From Lachnospira sp. UBA3212 (GTDB lineage Bacteria > Bacillota > Clostridia > Lachnospirales > Lachnospiraceae): DNA of 47,782 nt. The translations under genes were made by a program, and so were the position numbers. Every line of letters begins with the position of its first letter. Positions within the stretch are counted from its first letter, which is position 1. The stretch covers positions 1-47,782 of the forward strand of contig DEWK01000021.1 in assembly GCA_002363615.1 (NCBI GenBank), in the 5' to 3' direction. Positions 31,801 through 40,430 of this stretch are shown piece by piece. The notes under the pieces were generated by a model that saw only the letters and a program-made list of their open reading frames with translations, searched no databases and was not told where the DNA came from.

Positions 31801-32619
31801 ATGGAAATTCAAATGTGGAGGGATATATTAAATCCCTATGAACTTGCGGTTAATGAAATATTAGTAAAGTTTCGTCATTTGATTCGGGAATATCGGGATG
31901 CCGGTGAATATTCACCAATCGAGGATGTGGACGGACGAATCAAGAAGATTTCCAGTATTCTGGATAAGATGCAAAGAAAAGACATTCCCATGGAGAGAAT
32001 GACAGAGGAAATCGAGGATATTGCAGGTATCCGGATTATGTGTCAGTTTGAAGATGATATTGCAGATGTGGCCAATTTGATTCGGGATCGAAAGGACATG
32101 AAGGTTCTTCAGGAAAAGGACTATATTACCCATCCGAAATCTTCCGGTTATCGTAGTTTTCATATGATTGTAGAGTATAGCGTTTATACCAGAACGGGAA
32201 CCAAAACCATTCCGGTGGAAATTCAGATTCGAACCTTGGCCATGAATTTCTGGGCTACCATTGAGCATTCCCTTCAGTACAAGTATCGCCATAAGATTCC
32301 GGACCAGGTAACAGAGCGTTTGCATAGGGCTTCCGAGGCGATTATCAATTTGGATAATGTTATGGGAGAGGTTAGAGGAGAAATCCTGGATGCTCAAAAC
32401 TCTTTCCGTGTGAAAGCAAATATTGTATCGGATATTTTAAATAACATTCAGAATATGTATGCGGTAGCAAACAAAAGGGAAGTGGAAAAAATTCAGGATG
32501 AATTTTATAAGGTTTATCTGGAGGATGACTGGGACAAACTGGAGCGTTATTCTAAGGAGTTAGATATTATCGCTGAGGGTTATCGTGCCCAGGGAATAGA
32601 TGGAAATATTGAATCTTAA
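31801..32619 (+). CDS. Small alarmone synthetase, (p)ppGpp synthase (RelQ/YjbM-like)
   Basis: Transfers pyrophosphate from ATP to GDP or GTP, making (p)ppGpp. It has 272 residues and only a synthetase domain: there is no HD hydrolase and no TGS or ACT domain, so it is a small alarmone synthetase. Motifs are EEIEDIAGIRIMCQFEDDI near residue 70, KDYITHPKSSGYRSFHM near residue 103 and PVEIQIRTLAMNFWATIEH near residue 138. The N- and C-terminal helices match the RelQ/YjbM tetramer type better than RelP. GGAG lies 6 nt before the ATG. It follows coaE in the same run. Confidence 0.92.
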   Translation: MEIQMWRDILNPYELAVNEILVKFRHLIREYRDAGEYSPIEDVDGRIKKISSILDKMQRKDIPMERMTEEIEDIAGIRIMCQFEDDIADVANLIRDRKDMKVLQEKDYITHPKSSGYRSFHMIVEYSVYTRTGTKTIPVEIQIRTLAMNFWATIEHSLQYKYRHKIPDQVTERLHRASEAIINLDNVMGEVRGEILDAQNSFRVKANIVSDILNNIQNMYAVANKREVEKIQDEFYKVYLEDDWDKLERYSKELDIIAEGYRAQGIDGNIES

Positions 32620-32631
32620 ACAGGAGTTTCT

Positions 32632-33354
32632 ATGCGTTTAGATAAATTACTGGCAAACCTTGGCTATGGAAGTCGATCTGATATTAAAAAGATGATAAAA
32701 AGCGGTCAGGTTATGGTGGATGGACAGGTATGTAAAAAGCCGGAATTTGCCCTTAAGGAAGAGGGAGACAGGATTTTAAATCAGGTTATATATGCAGGAA
32801 ACTTGTTAAACTATAAAAAGTATTCCTATCTGATGATGAATAAGCCGGCAGGTGTAGTTTCAGCCTTAAGAGATTCAAAGGAAAAAACTGCTTATAGCCT
32901 GATTGATAACCCTGTAAAGGATTTAGGGATTGTGGGAAGGTTAGATAAGGATACGAGAGGACTTTTACTGTTCACCAATGATGGTAATTTAGCCCATAAA
33001 CTTTTATCTCCCAGGAAGCATGTGGAAAAGGAGTATCTTTTCACCTGTAAAAATCCCTTGAATCAGGAAGACATTAGGGCCTATGAGGAGGGTGTGGTGA
33101 TTAAAGACCATGCCAAGGGAGAAGTGGATTATAAGACAAAACCGGCTAAGCTTACTATTTTGGATGATTATACCGGAAGGCTTGTGATTACGGAAGGTAA
33201 ATACCATCAGGTAAAAAGAATGTTGGCGGCCAGAGATAATCAGGTTTTAAGCCTTAAAAGGATTCGAATGGGAGGCCTATTTTTAGACGAAAGTTTAAAG
33301 GAGGGTGACTATCGGGAACTAAGTGACGAAGAACTTTTACTTCTACAACAATAA
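32632..33354 (+). CDS. RsuA/RluB-family pseudouridine synthase
   Basis: Converts a uridine of rRNA to pseudouridine. It has 240 residues: an N-terminal S4 RNA-binding domain (MRLDKLLANLGYGSRSDIKK) and a catalytic domain with the active Asp in VGRLDKDTRGLLLFTNDG near residue 105. MNKPAGVVSA and KYHQVKRMLAA are conserved family stretches. The short length fits RsuA (16S U516) better than RluB, but the target is not proven by sequence. GGAG lies 7 nt before the ATG. A hairpin follows the stop. Confidence 0.9.
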   Translation: MRLDKLLANLGYGSRSDIKKMIKSGQVMVDGQVCKKPEFALKEEGDRILNQVIYAGNLLNYKKYSYLMMNKPAGVVSALRDSKEKTAYSLIDNPVKDLGIVGRLDKDTRGLLLFTNDGNLAHKLLSPRKHVEKEYLFTCKNPLNQEDIRAYEEGVVIKDHAKGEVDYKTKPAKLTILDDYTGRLVITEGKYHQVKRMLAARDNQVLSLKRIRMGGLFLDESLKEGDYRELSDEELLLLQQ

Positions 33355-33360
33355 TAAAAG

Positions 33361-33396
33361 ACACATCTTCTTGCCTGTTTTGGTATGAAGGTGTGT
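33361..33396 (+). terminator. Weak hairpin, possible attenuating terminator
   Basis: A 10-bp stem with one G-T pair (33361-33370 with 33387-33396) has a 16-nt loop, followed by TATTTCG rather than a true T run. It may partly end or stabilise the upstream mRNA. Confidence 0.4.
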
Positions 33397-33438
33397 TATT
33401 TCGTATCTAATCACAGGAAAAAGAAAGAAGGGGGACTT

Positions 33439-34164
33439 ATGGTTGATTTAAAAAAACAAGAACGATTAAAGGAACTGATAGAAGAAAGTCATAGGATTGT
33501 CTTTTTTGGTGGAGCAGGAGTTTCTACGGAATCCGGAATCCCTGATTTTAGAAGTCCGGATGGACTTTATAACATGAAATACAAGTACCCACCAGAAGAA
33601 ATTATTAGCCATAGTTTTTTTATGAGAAATCCGGAAGAATTCTTTCGCTTTTATTGGGACCGAATGATTTGTGATGAAGCAAAACCGAATAAAGCTCATT
33701 TGGCCTTGGCTAAACTAGAAGACGAAGGAAAACTTCTGGGGGTTGTCACTCAAAATATTGATGGTCTTCATCAGGATGCAGGTAGTAAAAAGGTTTATGA
33801 ATTACATGGAACGGTAAGAAAAAATTACTGTATGAAATGTAATAAGATGTATCCCTTGTCTGCCTTGAAAAGAGAAGGAATTCCTTACTGTACCTGTAAA
33901 GGTATCATTAAACCAGATGTAGTTCTTTATGAGGAAGGATTAGATGACAATACGGTTACCGGAGCTATACAGGCCATTGCTTCTGCAGATTTGCTTATTA
34001 TTGGTGGAACTTCATTAAATGTTTATCCTGCCGCAGGATTAATCCGGTATTTCCAGGGAAAGCACTTGGTGGTAATTAATAAAACCCCAACGGTTCAAGA
34101 TAGTAACGCAGAACTAACAATCACAGATCCAATTGGAGAAGTTTTGGGAGGAATTGTCTTATGA
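33439..34164 (+). CDS. NAD-dependent protein deacylase, sirtuin family
   Basis: Removes acyl groups from protein lysines using NAD+. It has 241 residues. Motifs are FFGGAGVSTESGIPDFRS near residue 20, TQNIDGLHQDAG near residue 100 and the catalytic His in YELHGTV. The zinc site is CMKC and CTC. GGTSLNVYPAAGL and the C-terminal VVINKTPT complete the NAD site. I chose the ATG at 33439, with GGGGGA 4 nt upstream; the frame is open 54 bases further but that part runs over a hairpin. The stop overlaps the SDR start (ATGA). Confidence 0.93.
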   Translation: MVDLKKQERLKELIEESHRIVFFGGAGVSTESGIPDFRSPDGLYNMKYKYPPEEIISHSFFMRNPEEFFRFYWDRMICDEAKPNKAHLALAKLEDEGKLLGVVTQNIDGLHQDAGSKKVYELHGTVRKNYCMKCNKMYPLSALKREGIPYCTCKGIIKPDVVLYEEGLDDNTVTGAIQAIASADLLIIGGTSLNVYPAAGLIRYFQGKHLVVINKTPTVQDSNAELTITDPIGEVLGGIVL

Positions 34165-34940
34165 GTAGTAAAAGAATCGGAATTGTAACAGGCGCTTCTT
34201 CCGGTATGGGAAGAGATTTTATTTTTGAAATTGTAAGATCCTATCCGGATTTGGATGAAATCTGGATGGTTGCCAGAAGAGAAGAGCGAATGAGGAAGGT
34301 AGCCAAAAGAATTCCAATGGCAGCAAGAATCTTTGCTATGGACTTGGCCAGTGGAGATTATTCTCTTTTAGAAGAGGAATTGAAAAAGGAAGCTCCCGAA
34401 GTAAAGATTTTGATTAACAGTTCCGGCTTTGGCCGTTATGGACTTTTTTTAGAAGACGATAGAAAGTCTCAAACCGATATGGTAAGAGTAAATTGTGAAG
34501 CTTTAACTGCCATTACACACATGGTTCTTCCTTATATGAAATCTCACGGAAGAATCATTAATATGGCATCCTCTGCTGCCTTTTTACCTCAGCCAAAATT
34601 CACGGTCTATGCTGCTACGAAAGCGTACGTATTAAGCTTTACCAGAGCTTTAAAAACAGAATTGGCAGACCGAAATTTAAAAATTACCGCAGTTTGTCCG
34701 GGACCGGTGGCTACGGAATTTTTTGGAAATGCAGAAGGCTCCAGTAAACTTTGGTATAAAGAGATGATTATGGCAAAAAGCAAGAAGGTTGTTAAATTAG
34801 CCTTTAAGGACTGTAGCAAAAACAAGGATCTTTCTGTTTATGGATGGTCCATTCGAGGCTTTTACGTTATTAGCAAGATTTTTCCTCACAGTCTTTTATT
34901 AAAGATTGTTGGTAAATTGAATTCAAAGGATCAAGTATGA
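34161..34940 (+). CDS. Short-chain dehydrogenase/reductase
   Basis: An oxidoreductase of the classical SDR family, 259 residues. The cofactor motif is TGASSGMG near residue 10; Arg residues after the second strand (MVARREERM) suggest NADP. INSSGFGRYG replaces the usual NNAG. The catalytic Ser is in NMASSAAF and the YxxxK is YAATK near residue 153. CPGPVATEF is the usual PG motif. The last 50 residues (FYVISKIFPHSLLLKIVGKL) are hydrophobic and may touch the membrane. Substrate unknown. It overlaps the sirtuin gene upstream and the membrane-protein gene downstream, both by ATGA. Confidence 0.88.
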   Translation: MSSKRIGIVTGASSGMGRDFIFEIVRSYPDLDEIWMVARREERMRKVAKRIPMAARIFAMDLASGDYSLLEEELKKEAPEVKILINSSGFGRYGLFLEDDRKSQTDMVRVNCEALTAITHMVLPYMKSHGRIINMASSAAFLPQPKFTVYAATKAYVLSFTRALKTELADRNLKITAVCPGPVATEFFGNAEGSSKLWYKEMIMAKSKKVVKLAFKDCSKNKDLSVYGWSIRGFYVISKIFPHSLLLKIVGKLNSKDQV

Positions 34941-35521
34941 AAAAAGAATTAAAAAAAGGATGCTATCAATATTTTAAAAAATTAAAACTTTATGATTTGA
35001 TGATGATTGGAATCATTGGAGGTGTATTAGTAGCACTTTTAGTGGGAGGATATCTTTATTATCATACCATTAAAAATATTATTACCCCATTTTCCATGGT
35101 TCTGGTTCTCCCCTTATCCAGATATCTTGTGAATTTTATTCTTATTTTCAGATGTAAGAGTTTAGAACCAAAATTAAATGAAGAAGTGGATCTGATCTTA
35201 AAAGACCGGGAGGAGAAAATTTTAAAAGAACTGGCCTTTACCATAAAGGAAGGCATTTATTTGGTAGATGCTCTTTTTGCCATTGATGGCAATCTTTTGG
35301 TTTATATTTCTAAACCGGTTTCAGATTATGCCGGTGAAAAAGAATATATAAAAAAAATAATTGCCCAAAGCTATATGATTCGTAAATTGACTTTTGTAAC
35401 CCAAGAGGAAGAGTTTTTAAAACGCCTAAAGGCAATTTTAAAATTAGAAGTTGAAGATCGTGACAAGGCTAAAAAAAGGCAGGCAGATCTTTATGAATAT
35501 TTAAAAGGATATATTATCTAA
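34937..35521 (+). CDS. Unknown membrane protein with two helices and cytoplasmic domain
   Basis: I do not recognise this protein. It has 194 residues. Two hydrophobic segments lie near residues 23-41 (MIGIIGGVLVALLVGGYLY) and 51-70 (FSMVLVLPLSRYLVNFILIF). The remaining 120 residues are charged and would be cytoplasmic (EEVDLILKDREEKILKELAF ... VDALFAIDGNLLVYISKP). The layout is a helical hairpin anchor with a soluble domain. The gene is coupled to the SDR by ATGA and to the RluD-like gene by a one-base overlap, so all three are made together. Confidence 0.75.
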   Translation: MKKELKKGCYQYFKKLKLYDLMMIGIIGGVLVALLVGGYLYYHTIKNIITPFSMVLVLPLSRYLVNFILIFRCKSLEPKLNEEVDLILKDREEKILKELAFTIKEGIYLVDALFAIDGNLLVYISKPVSDYAGEKEYIKKIIAQSYMIRKLTFVTQEEEFLKRLKAILKLEVEDRDKAKKRQADLYEYLKGYII

Positions 35522-36558
35522 TGAGAAGTATAGAAGTTGGAAAAAATGAGGCAGATAAAAGGTTGGATAAACTTCTGGGTCAGATTTTATCTTTGGCTCC
35601 TAAATCATTTATTTATAAAATGCTTCGAAAAAAGAATATTAAATTAAATGGAAAAAAGGCTAAGGGAGACGAGAAGTTAAAAGAGAAGGACTTGGTTGAA
35701 ATTTATTTGTCGGAAGAGACTTTTTTAAAATTTGCGGCTCCCCAATTTAAAAATTCAAAAATTCATGAAAAAGAGGATGAAGGCCTAAAAAAATTAGCTC
35801 AAAAAATCGACTTGAAAAAGCGTATTATTTACGAGGACAGGGATGTCATCTTTTTTAATAAACCGGAAAATCTTTTAAGCCAAAAGGCAGAGGCCAAAGA
35901 TCTTTCTGCCAATGAACTTCTTTGCTATTACTTGAGAAAAAAAGGAGAGCTTACCCAGAAGGATCTTTTAACCTTTCATCCTTCCATAGTCAATCGCTTG
36001 GACCGAAATACCACGGGCCTTTTGGTTTATGGAAAGTCCCTGAAGGGATTACAGGAATACGGAGAGAAGTTTAAGAATCGGCAGATTGATAAATACTATC
36101 TTTGCTTGGCTGAGGGGGTGGTAGAAAAGGAAAGTACAATCTCCGGCTTTTTAAAAAAAGATCAAAGTCAAAATCAGGTAACAATGAAAGTTGAGGTAAC
36201 CCCGGAAGAAAAAAAGAATTACGATTACGTTGAAACCAAGGTGATTTCTTTGGCAACGAATGGGGCAGAAAGTCTTTGTATGGCTAAATTAATTACCGGA
36301 AAGACCCATCAGATTCGTGCCGGTTTTGCAGGGATAGGACATCCACTACTGGGAGATCACAAGTATTGTAACGAGGAAAGCCTTAGAAAATCCCAGCAGG
36401 TCTTTCATCTTTCCTGCCAACTCCTACATTGCTATCAGGTGGTCGATCAAAAGAGGACAATTACAGCTCCGCCGCCGGAAAAATTTTATCAAGCCTGTAA
36501 AAAGGCAAATCTTTTAAAGGAAGAAATCGAATGGGAACATGGACAAGTAGAGGACTAA
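35521..36558 (+). CDS. RluC/RluD-family pseudouridine synthase
   Basis: rRNA or tRNA pseudouridine synthase, 345 residues. An S4 domain (DKRLDKLLGQILSLAPKSFI) is at the N-terminus, and the catalytic domain starts near residue 105 (IIYEDRDVIFFNKPENLLSQ). The active Asp is in VNRLDRNTTGLLVYGKSL near residue 161. KLITGKTHQIRAGFAGIGHP is the family C-terminal motif. The S4 domain is followed by a longer charged linker than usual (EKEDEGLKKLAQKIDLKK). The start overlaps the previous stop (TAATG), and the 3' end overlaps recU by 28 bases. Confidence 0.9.
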   Translation: MRSIEVGKNEADKRLDKLLGQILSLAPKSFIYKMLRKKNIKLNGKKAKGDEKLKEKDLVEIYLSEETFLKFAAPQFKNSKIHEKEDEGLKKLAQKIDLKKRIIYEDRDVIFFNKPENLLSQKAEAKDLSANELLCYYLRKKGELTQKDLLTFHPSIVNRLDRNTTGLLVYGKSLKGLQEYGEKFKNRQIDKYYLCLAEGVVEKESTISGFLKKDQSQNQVTMKVEVTPEEKKNYDYVETKVISLATNGAESLCMAKLITGKTHQIRAGFAGIGHPLLGDHKYCNEESLRKSQQVFHLSCQLLHCYQVVDQKRTITAPPPEKFYQACKKANLLKEEIEWEHGQVED

Positions 36559-37091
36559 GGGGTTCTCTTTTAGAAGAACTTATTAATATGACAAATGAAA
36601 AATATCAATTAAGCAATTTAGCCTTGATTCAAAAAATTCCAACCCCAATTACACCGGTTCGTTTTGATTCAAAAAATAAACGAATCACGGATGCTTATTT
36701 TGATACCCAGTCTACCGTGGATTATATCGGCTTAGTTCAAGGAATCCCGGTTTGCTTTGATGCCAAGGAATGTAGTAAGGATACTTTTAGTCTTGCTAAT
36801 ATTCACGACCATCAGATGGCATTTATGGAAAAATTTGAAAAACAGCAGGGAATCGCCTTCTTTTTAGTTTGTTATATCCATATGGATCGGTATTTTTACA
36901 TTCCTTATCGACATATGAAAAAATTCTATGATCGCTGCAAAGAAGGAGGAAGAAAGAGTTTCCGTTTTGAAGAAGTTGATCAGGTTTATGAGGTATTTAA
37001 TACTAAGGGCTATCCGGTACACTACCTAGAAGCCTTGTCCAGAGATCTTTTAGCAAGAGATCAGCAGGAAAACAAGGGAAAAAATGATTGA
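36531..37091 (+). CDS. recU: Holliday junction resolvase RecU
   Basis: Cuts Holliday junctions in recombination and chromosome segregation in Firmicutes. It has 186 residues. The N-terminus RGSLLEELINMTNEKYQ matches the RG-LEE-N-TN-YY start of the family. KIPTPITPV and the active-site block STVDYIGLVQGIPVCFDAKE follow, then NIHDHQMAFM. In the family the last acid of the site is usually Glu (E-A-K); here it is Asp (D-A-K), a conservative change. The ATG at 36531 has AAAGGAAG 6 nt upstream and overlaps the RluD-like gene by 28 bases. recU is often next to a penicillin-binding protein gene; here it is not. Confidence 0.88.
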   Translation: MGTWTSRGLRGSLLEELINMTNEKYQLSNLALIQKIPTPITPVRFDSKNKRITDAYFDTQSTVDYIGLVQGIPVCFDAKECSKDTFSLANIHDHQMAFMEKFEKQQGIAFFLVCYIHMDRYFYIPYRHMKKFYDRCKEGGRKSFRFEEVDQVYEVFNTKGYPVHYLEALSRDLLARDQQENKGKND

Positions 37092-37115
37092 CAAAAGACT
37101 GTCCTGTGATATAAT
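37088..37115 (+). promoter_or_regulatory. Promoter of the his operon
   Basis: TTGACA (37088-37093), a 16-bp spacer and TATAAT (37110-37115). The -35 overlaps the recU stop codon. Confidence 0.8.
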
Positions 37116-37129
37116 TCTAATACGTTATC

Positions 37130-37196
37130 ACTTTATCACAATAAAGTAAAGGATTATTTGACCAAGACAGGATAAACAGCTACAATAGTACTGTTT
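37130..37196 (+). other. his leader with two hairpins
   Basis: The about 100-nt leader contains ACTTTAT-CACA-ATAAAGT (37130-37147). A second stem, AAACAG (37174-37179) with CTGTTT (37191-37196), extends inward through TAC/GTA after one bulged C. AGGAGG follows before the hisZ ATG. There is no T-box motif, no run of His codons and no T-rich terminator in it. Confidence 0.5.
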
Positions 37197-37219
37197 CTTA
37201 TAAAACAGGAGGAAAAAAG

Positions 37220-38428
37220 ATGAATCAATTATTGCATACTCCAGAAGGAGTTCGTGATATCTACCAGGGAGAATGCCAAAAGCTTCTTCTTACCAAGGAA
37301 AAAATCCATAATGTATTTTCATCCTATGGTTATGAGGATATTAAGACGCCTACCTTTGAATTTTTTGATATTTATAGCAAGGAACGTGGAAGTGTTGCCT
37401 CGAAGAATATGTATAAATTCTTTGACAGAGAAGGTTATACCCTGGTGTTAAGACCGGATATGACTCCACCTATTGCAAGATGTGCGGCGAAGTACTATAT
37501 GGAAGAGGAATTATCCCTGCGTTTTACTTATGATGCAGACACCTTTATTAATAACAATGAGCATCAAGGAAAATTAAAAGAGATGAACCAGATGGGGTGT
37601 GAATTAATTGGGGATGCTTCTTCCAATGCGGATGCTGAGATCCTAGCCATGGCAGTTGAATCTATGTTAAAAGCTGGTCTCACAGAGTTTATGGTAGAGG
37701 TTGGACATGCTGACTTCTTCCATGGTCTTGTGGAAGAGGCTGGATTAGATAATGAAGAAATCGATGAACTTAGAAAGTTGATCAACGGAAAGAATTTCTT
37801 TGGGGTAGAGCAGTTTTTAGACAGTCTTAAAATTGATTCTTCCATTAAGGACACCCTCCTAGCCCTTCCAAAATTATTTGGAAATAAGGATGTGCTTAGT
37901 AAGGCTAAGAGCATGACTCAAAATAGCCTTTCTCTTAAGGCTATTGAACGATTAGAAAAGGTATTAGATATCTTAAAGGATTATGGCTACGACAAGTATG
38001 TGACCATAGATTTGGGCTTGCTTGGTAATTATAATTACTACACTGGAATTGTATTTCATGGCTACACTTATGGGGTAGGTGATCCCATTCTTACAGGTGG
38101 TCGTTATGACAATCTTCTTGCTCAGTTTGGTAAGAAGGCTGCTGCCACTGGTTTTGCCATTGTGGTGGATTTTTTAATGGTTGCCCTGGATCGCCAAAAG
38201 ATTAAAGTGTTACCAAAGTCTAAAAAGATTATTTTCTTATATGAAAAGACCAAATCCACCCAGGCTATTCAAATGGCGAGGGAACTTCGAAAGAAGGGTG
38301 ATAGTCTTACCTTGATACGTAAAAGATCTTACCTTAGCCTGGAAGAATATGTAGCTCATGCTAAGGCAAGAGAGGTGGACTCTCTTCAGTATTTAAAGGA
38401 AGATGGAAGCATTGAAACATTAATATAA
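37220..38428 (+). CDS. hisZ: ATP phosphoribosyltransferase regulatory subunit HisZ
   Basis: Histidyl-tRNA synthetase-like subunit that activates the short HisG. It has 402 residues. Class II synthetase motifs are visible (FEFFDIYSKE, LRPDMTPPIAR, GRYDNLLAQFG). The Gly-rich YTYGVGDPILTGGRYD occurs late. The protein is shorter than HisS and it heads an operon with a short hisG, so I call it HisZ rather than a synthetase. AGGAGG lies 8 nt before the ATG. The last 80 residues keep a small anticodon-domain-like region (KIIFLYEKTKSTQAIQMARE). Confidence 0.9.
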   Translation: MNQLLHTPEGVRDIYQGECQKLLLTKEKIHNVFSSYGYEDIKTPTFEFFDIYSKERGSVASKNMYKFFDREGYTLVLRPDMTPPIARCAAKYYMEEELSLRFTYDADTFINNNEHQGKLKEMNQMGCELIGDASSNADAEILAMAVESMLKAGLTEFMVEVGHADFFHGLVEEAGLDNEEIDELRKLINGKNFFGVEQFLDSLKIDSSIKDTLLALPKLFGNKDVLSKAKSMTQNSLSLKAIERLEKVLDILKDYGYDKYVTIDLGLLGNYNYYTGIVFHGYTYGVGDPILTGGRYDNLLAQFGKKAAATGFAIVVDFLMVALDRQKIKVLPKSKKIIFLYEKTKSTQAIQMARELRKKGDSLTLIRKRSYLSLEEYVAHAKAREVDSLQYLKEDGSIETLI

Positions 38429-38455
38429 GATGTAAAACATCAGATTGGAGTAATT

Positions 38456-39100
38456 TTGAGATATTTAACATTTGCATTAGCAAAGGGTCGTCTTGCTAAA
38501 AAGTCTATGGAACTGTTTGAACAAATGGGTATCCATGTGGAAGAGATGCATGACCCTAAAACCAGAAAGTTGATTTTTACAGATGAAGAACACCATTTGA
38601 AATTTTTCCTTGCAAAGGCCTCAGATGTACCTACCTATGTAGAGTATGGAGCTGCTGACATTGGAGTAGTTGGAAAAGATACCATTTTAGAAGAGGGAAG
38701 AAATATTTATGAGGTAGTAGATTTGGGATTTGGTAAATGCAGAATGTGTGTCTGCGGTCCGGAATCTGCCAGAGAACTTTTAAACCATCATGAGATGATT
38801 CGTGTAGCCAGCAAGTATCCAAATATTGCAAAAGATTATTTTTATAACAAGAAGCACCAGACCGTAGAAATCATTAAGCTAAATGGCTCGGTGGAACTTG
38901 CACCTATTGTTAATTTATCTGAAGTAATTGTGGATATTGTAGAAACCGGTTCTACCCTTCGGGAGAATGGACTAACGGTTCTGGAGGAGGTTTGTCCTCT
39001 TTCTGCCAGAGTGGTGGTTAATCAGGTGAGCATGAAGATGGAAAATGAAAGGATTACCTCAATCATTCATGCACTTTCAGATCTTTGTAAAGACAACTAA
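38456..39100 (+). CDS. hisG: ATP phosphoribosyltransferase, short form
   Basis: First step of histidine synthesis: ATP plus PRPP gives phosphoribosyl-ATP. It has 214 residues, the short form that lacks the C-terminal regulatory domain and needs HisZ. It starts RYLTFALAKGRLAKKSMELF, contains ADIGVVGKDTI near residue 68, and VDIVETGSTLRENGL is the PRPP loop near residue 160. The start is TTG at 38456 with TTGGAG about 6 nt upstream. It follows hisZ by 27 bases. Confidence 0.95.
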   Translation: MRYLTFALAKGRLAKKSMELFEQMGIHVEEMHDPKTRKLIFTDEEHHLKFFLAKASDVPTYVEYGAADIGVVGKDTILEEGRNIYEVVDLGFGKCRMCVCGPESARELLNHHEMIRVASKYPNIAKDYFYNKKHQTVEIIKLNGSVELAPIVNLSEVIVDIVETGSTLRENGLTVLEEVCPLSARVVVNQVSMKMENERITSIIHALSDLCKDN

Positions 39101-39119
39101 TCAAAGAAAGGATAAGAAG

Positions 39120-40415
39120 ATGAGAATTGTAAAGTTAGATGAATCAGTAAAGAAAAATATTTTATCGGATCTTTTAAAGAGAAGTCCTAATAACTATAAA
39201 AAATATCAGGATACGGTAGATGAAATCGTTGAAAATGTACGTGCCAACGGAGATCAGGCTGTATTTGAGTATACTAAGAAGTTTGACAACAGCCTTCTTA
39301 CCCCTGAGACTATTCGTGTCACAGAGGAAGAAATAAAAGAGGCTTATAAGGAAGTGGATGACAGGGTTATCGAGGTAATTCGTGCCTCTAAGAAGTCCAT
39401 TACAAAGTTCCACGAAAAGCAGGTACAAAACAGTTGGTTTACTTCTGAGAAGAATGGAACGGTTCTTGGTCAGAAGGTAACAGCCTTAGAAAAGGTTGGT
39501 GTTTATGTACCGGGTGGAAAGGCTGCGTATCCTTCTTCCGTACTTATGAATGTCTTACCGGCTAAGGTTGCAGGAGTGGATAAGATTGTGATGACAACTC
39601 CATGTCGAGATGGAAAAGTAACTCCTACCACTTTAGTGGCTGCCAAGGAAGCAGGGGTTGATGAAATCTATAAGATTGGTGGAGCACAGGCGATTGCAGC
39701 TCTTGCCTTTGGTACCCAGTCAGTGCCTAAGGTAGATAAGATTGTGGGACCCGGTAACATTTTTGTAGCACTTGCAAAGAAGGCTGTATTTGGATTTGTA
39801 GCCATTGATTCGATTGCAGGACCTAGTGAAATCCTGGTTTTAGCAGATAAAACAGCAAATCCTCATTATCTTGCTGCAGACTTGCTTTCACAGGCAGAAC
39901 ATGATGAATTAGCATCTGCTATTTTCATTACAGATGATGAAACTTTAGCAAAACAGGTTTCTGATGAGGTGGATGGCTTCCTTCCAAAACTTTCAAGACG
40001 TGAAATCATTCAGAAATCCCTTGATAATTATGGTTATATTTTACTGGTAGACAATATGGAGGAAGGAATTGAAGTCGTAAATGAGATTGCTTCAGAGCAC
40101 TTAGAAATCGTTACCGCAAATCCATTTGAAACCATGACAAAGGTACGAAATGCGGGAGCTATGTTCCTTGGACCATATTCTTCCGAGCCACTGGGCGATT
40201 ATTATGCCGGCCCAAACCACGTGCTTCCTACCAATGGAACTGCTAAGTTCTTCTCGGCTCTTTCGGTAGATGATTTCATTAAGAAGTCTTCTATTATTTC
40301 TTACTCAAGAGAAGCGCTGGCAGAGGTTCATGAGATTATCGAAGACTTTGCTACTGCTGAGTCCTTAACAGCACATGCTAATTCTATTGCGGTACGTTTT
40401 GAGGATGAGAATTAA
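39120..40415 (+). CDS. hisD: Histidinol dehydrogenase
   Basis: Oxidises histidinol to histidine in two NAD-dependent steps, with zinc. It has 431 residues, the family length. Signature stretches are GVYVPGGKAAYPSSVLMNV, KIVGPGNIFVALAKKAVFG, DSIAGPSEILVLAD and the zinc-binding region SQAEHDELA. The catalytic pair lies in SEHLEIVTA, and NHVLPTNGTAKFFS follows. I chose the ATG at 39120, with AAAGGA 8 nt upstream; the frame is open 75 bases further but inside hisG. Confidence 0.96.
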   Translation: MRIVKLDESVKKNILSDLLKRSPNNYKKYQDTVDEIVENVRANGDQAVFEYTKKFDNSLLTPETIRVTEEEIKEAYKEVDDRVIEVIRASKKSITKFHEKQVQNSWFTSEKNGTVLGQKVTALEKVGVYVPGGKAAYPSSVLMNVLPAKVAGVDKIVMTTPCRDGKVTPTTLVAAKEAGVDEIYKIGGAQAIAALAFGTQSVPKVDKIVGPGNIFVALAKKAVFGFVAIDSIAGPSEILVLADKTANPHYLAADLLSQAEHDELASAIFITDDETLAKQVSDEVDGFLPKLSRREIIQKSLDNYGYILLVDNMEEGIEVVNEIASEHLEIVTANPFETMTKVRNAGAMFLGPYSSEPLGDYYAGPNHVLPTNGTAKFFSALSVDDFIKKSSIISYSREALAEVHEIIEDFATAESLTAHANSIAVRFEDEN

Positions 40416-40430
40416 TCGGGAGGATATATT

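Noticed and set aside
37116..37219. His T-box riboswitch
   Set aside because: The leader is too short and lacks the T-box consensus and an antiterminator/terminator pair.
37220..38428. Histidyl-tRNA synthetase
   Set aside because: Length and position before a short hisG fit HisZ better.
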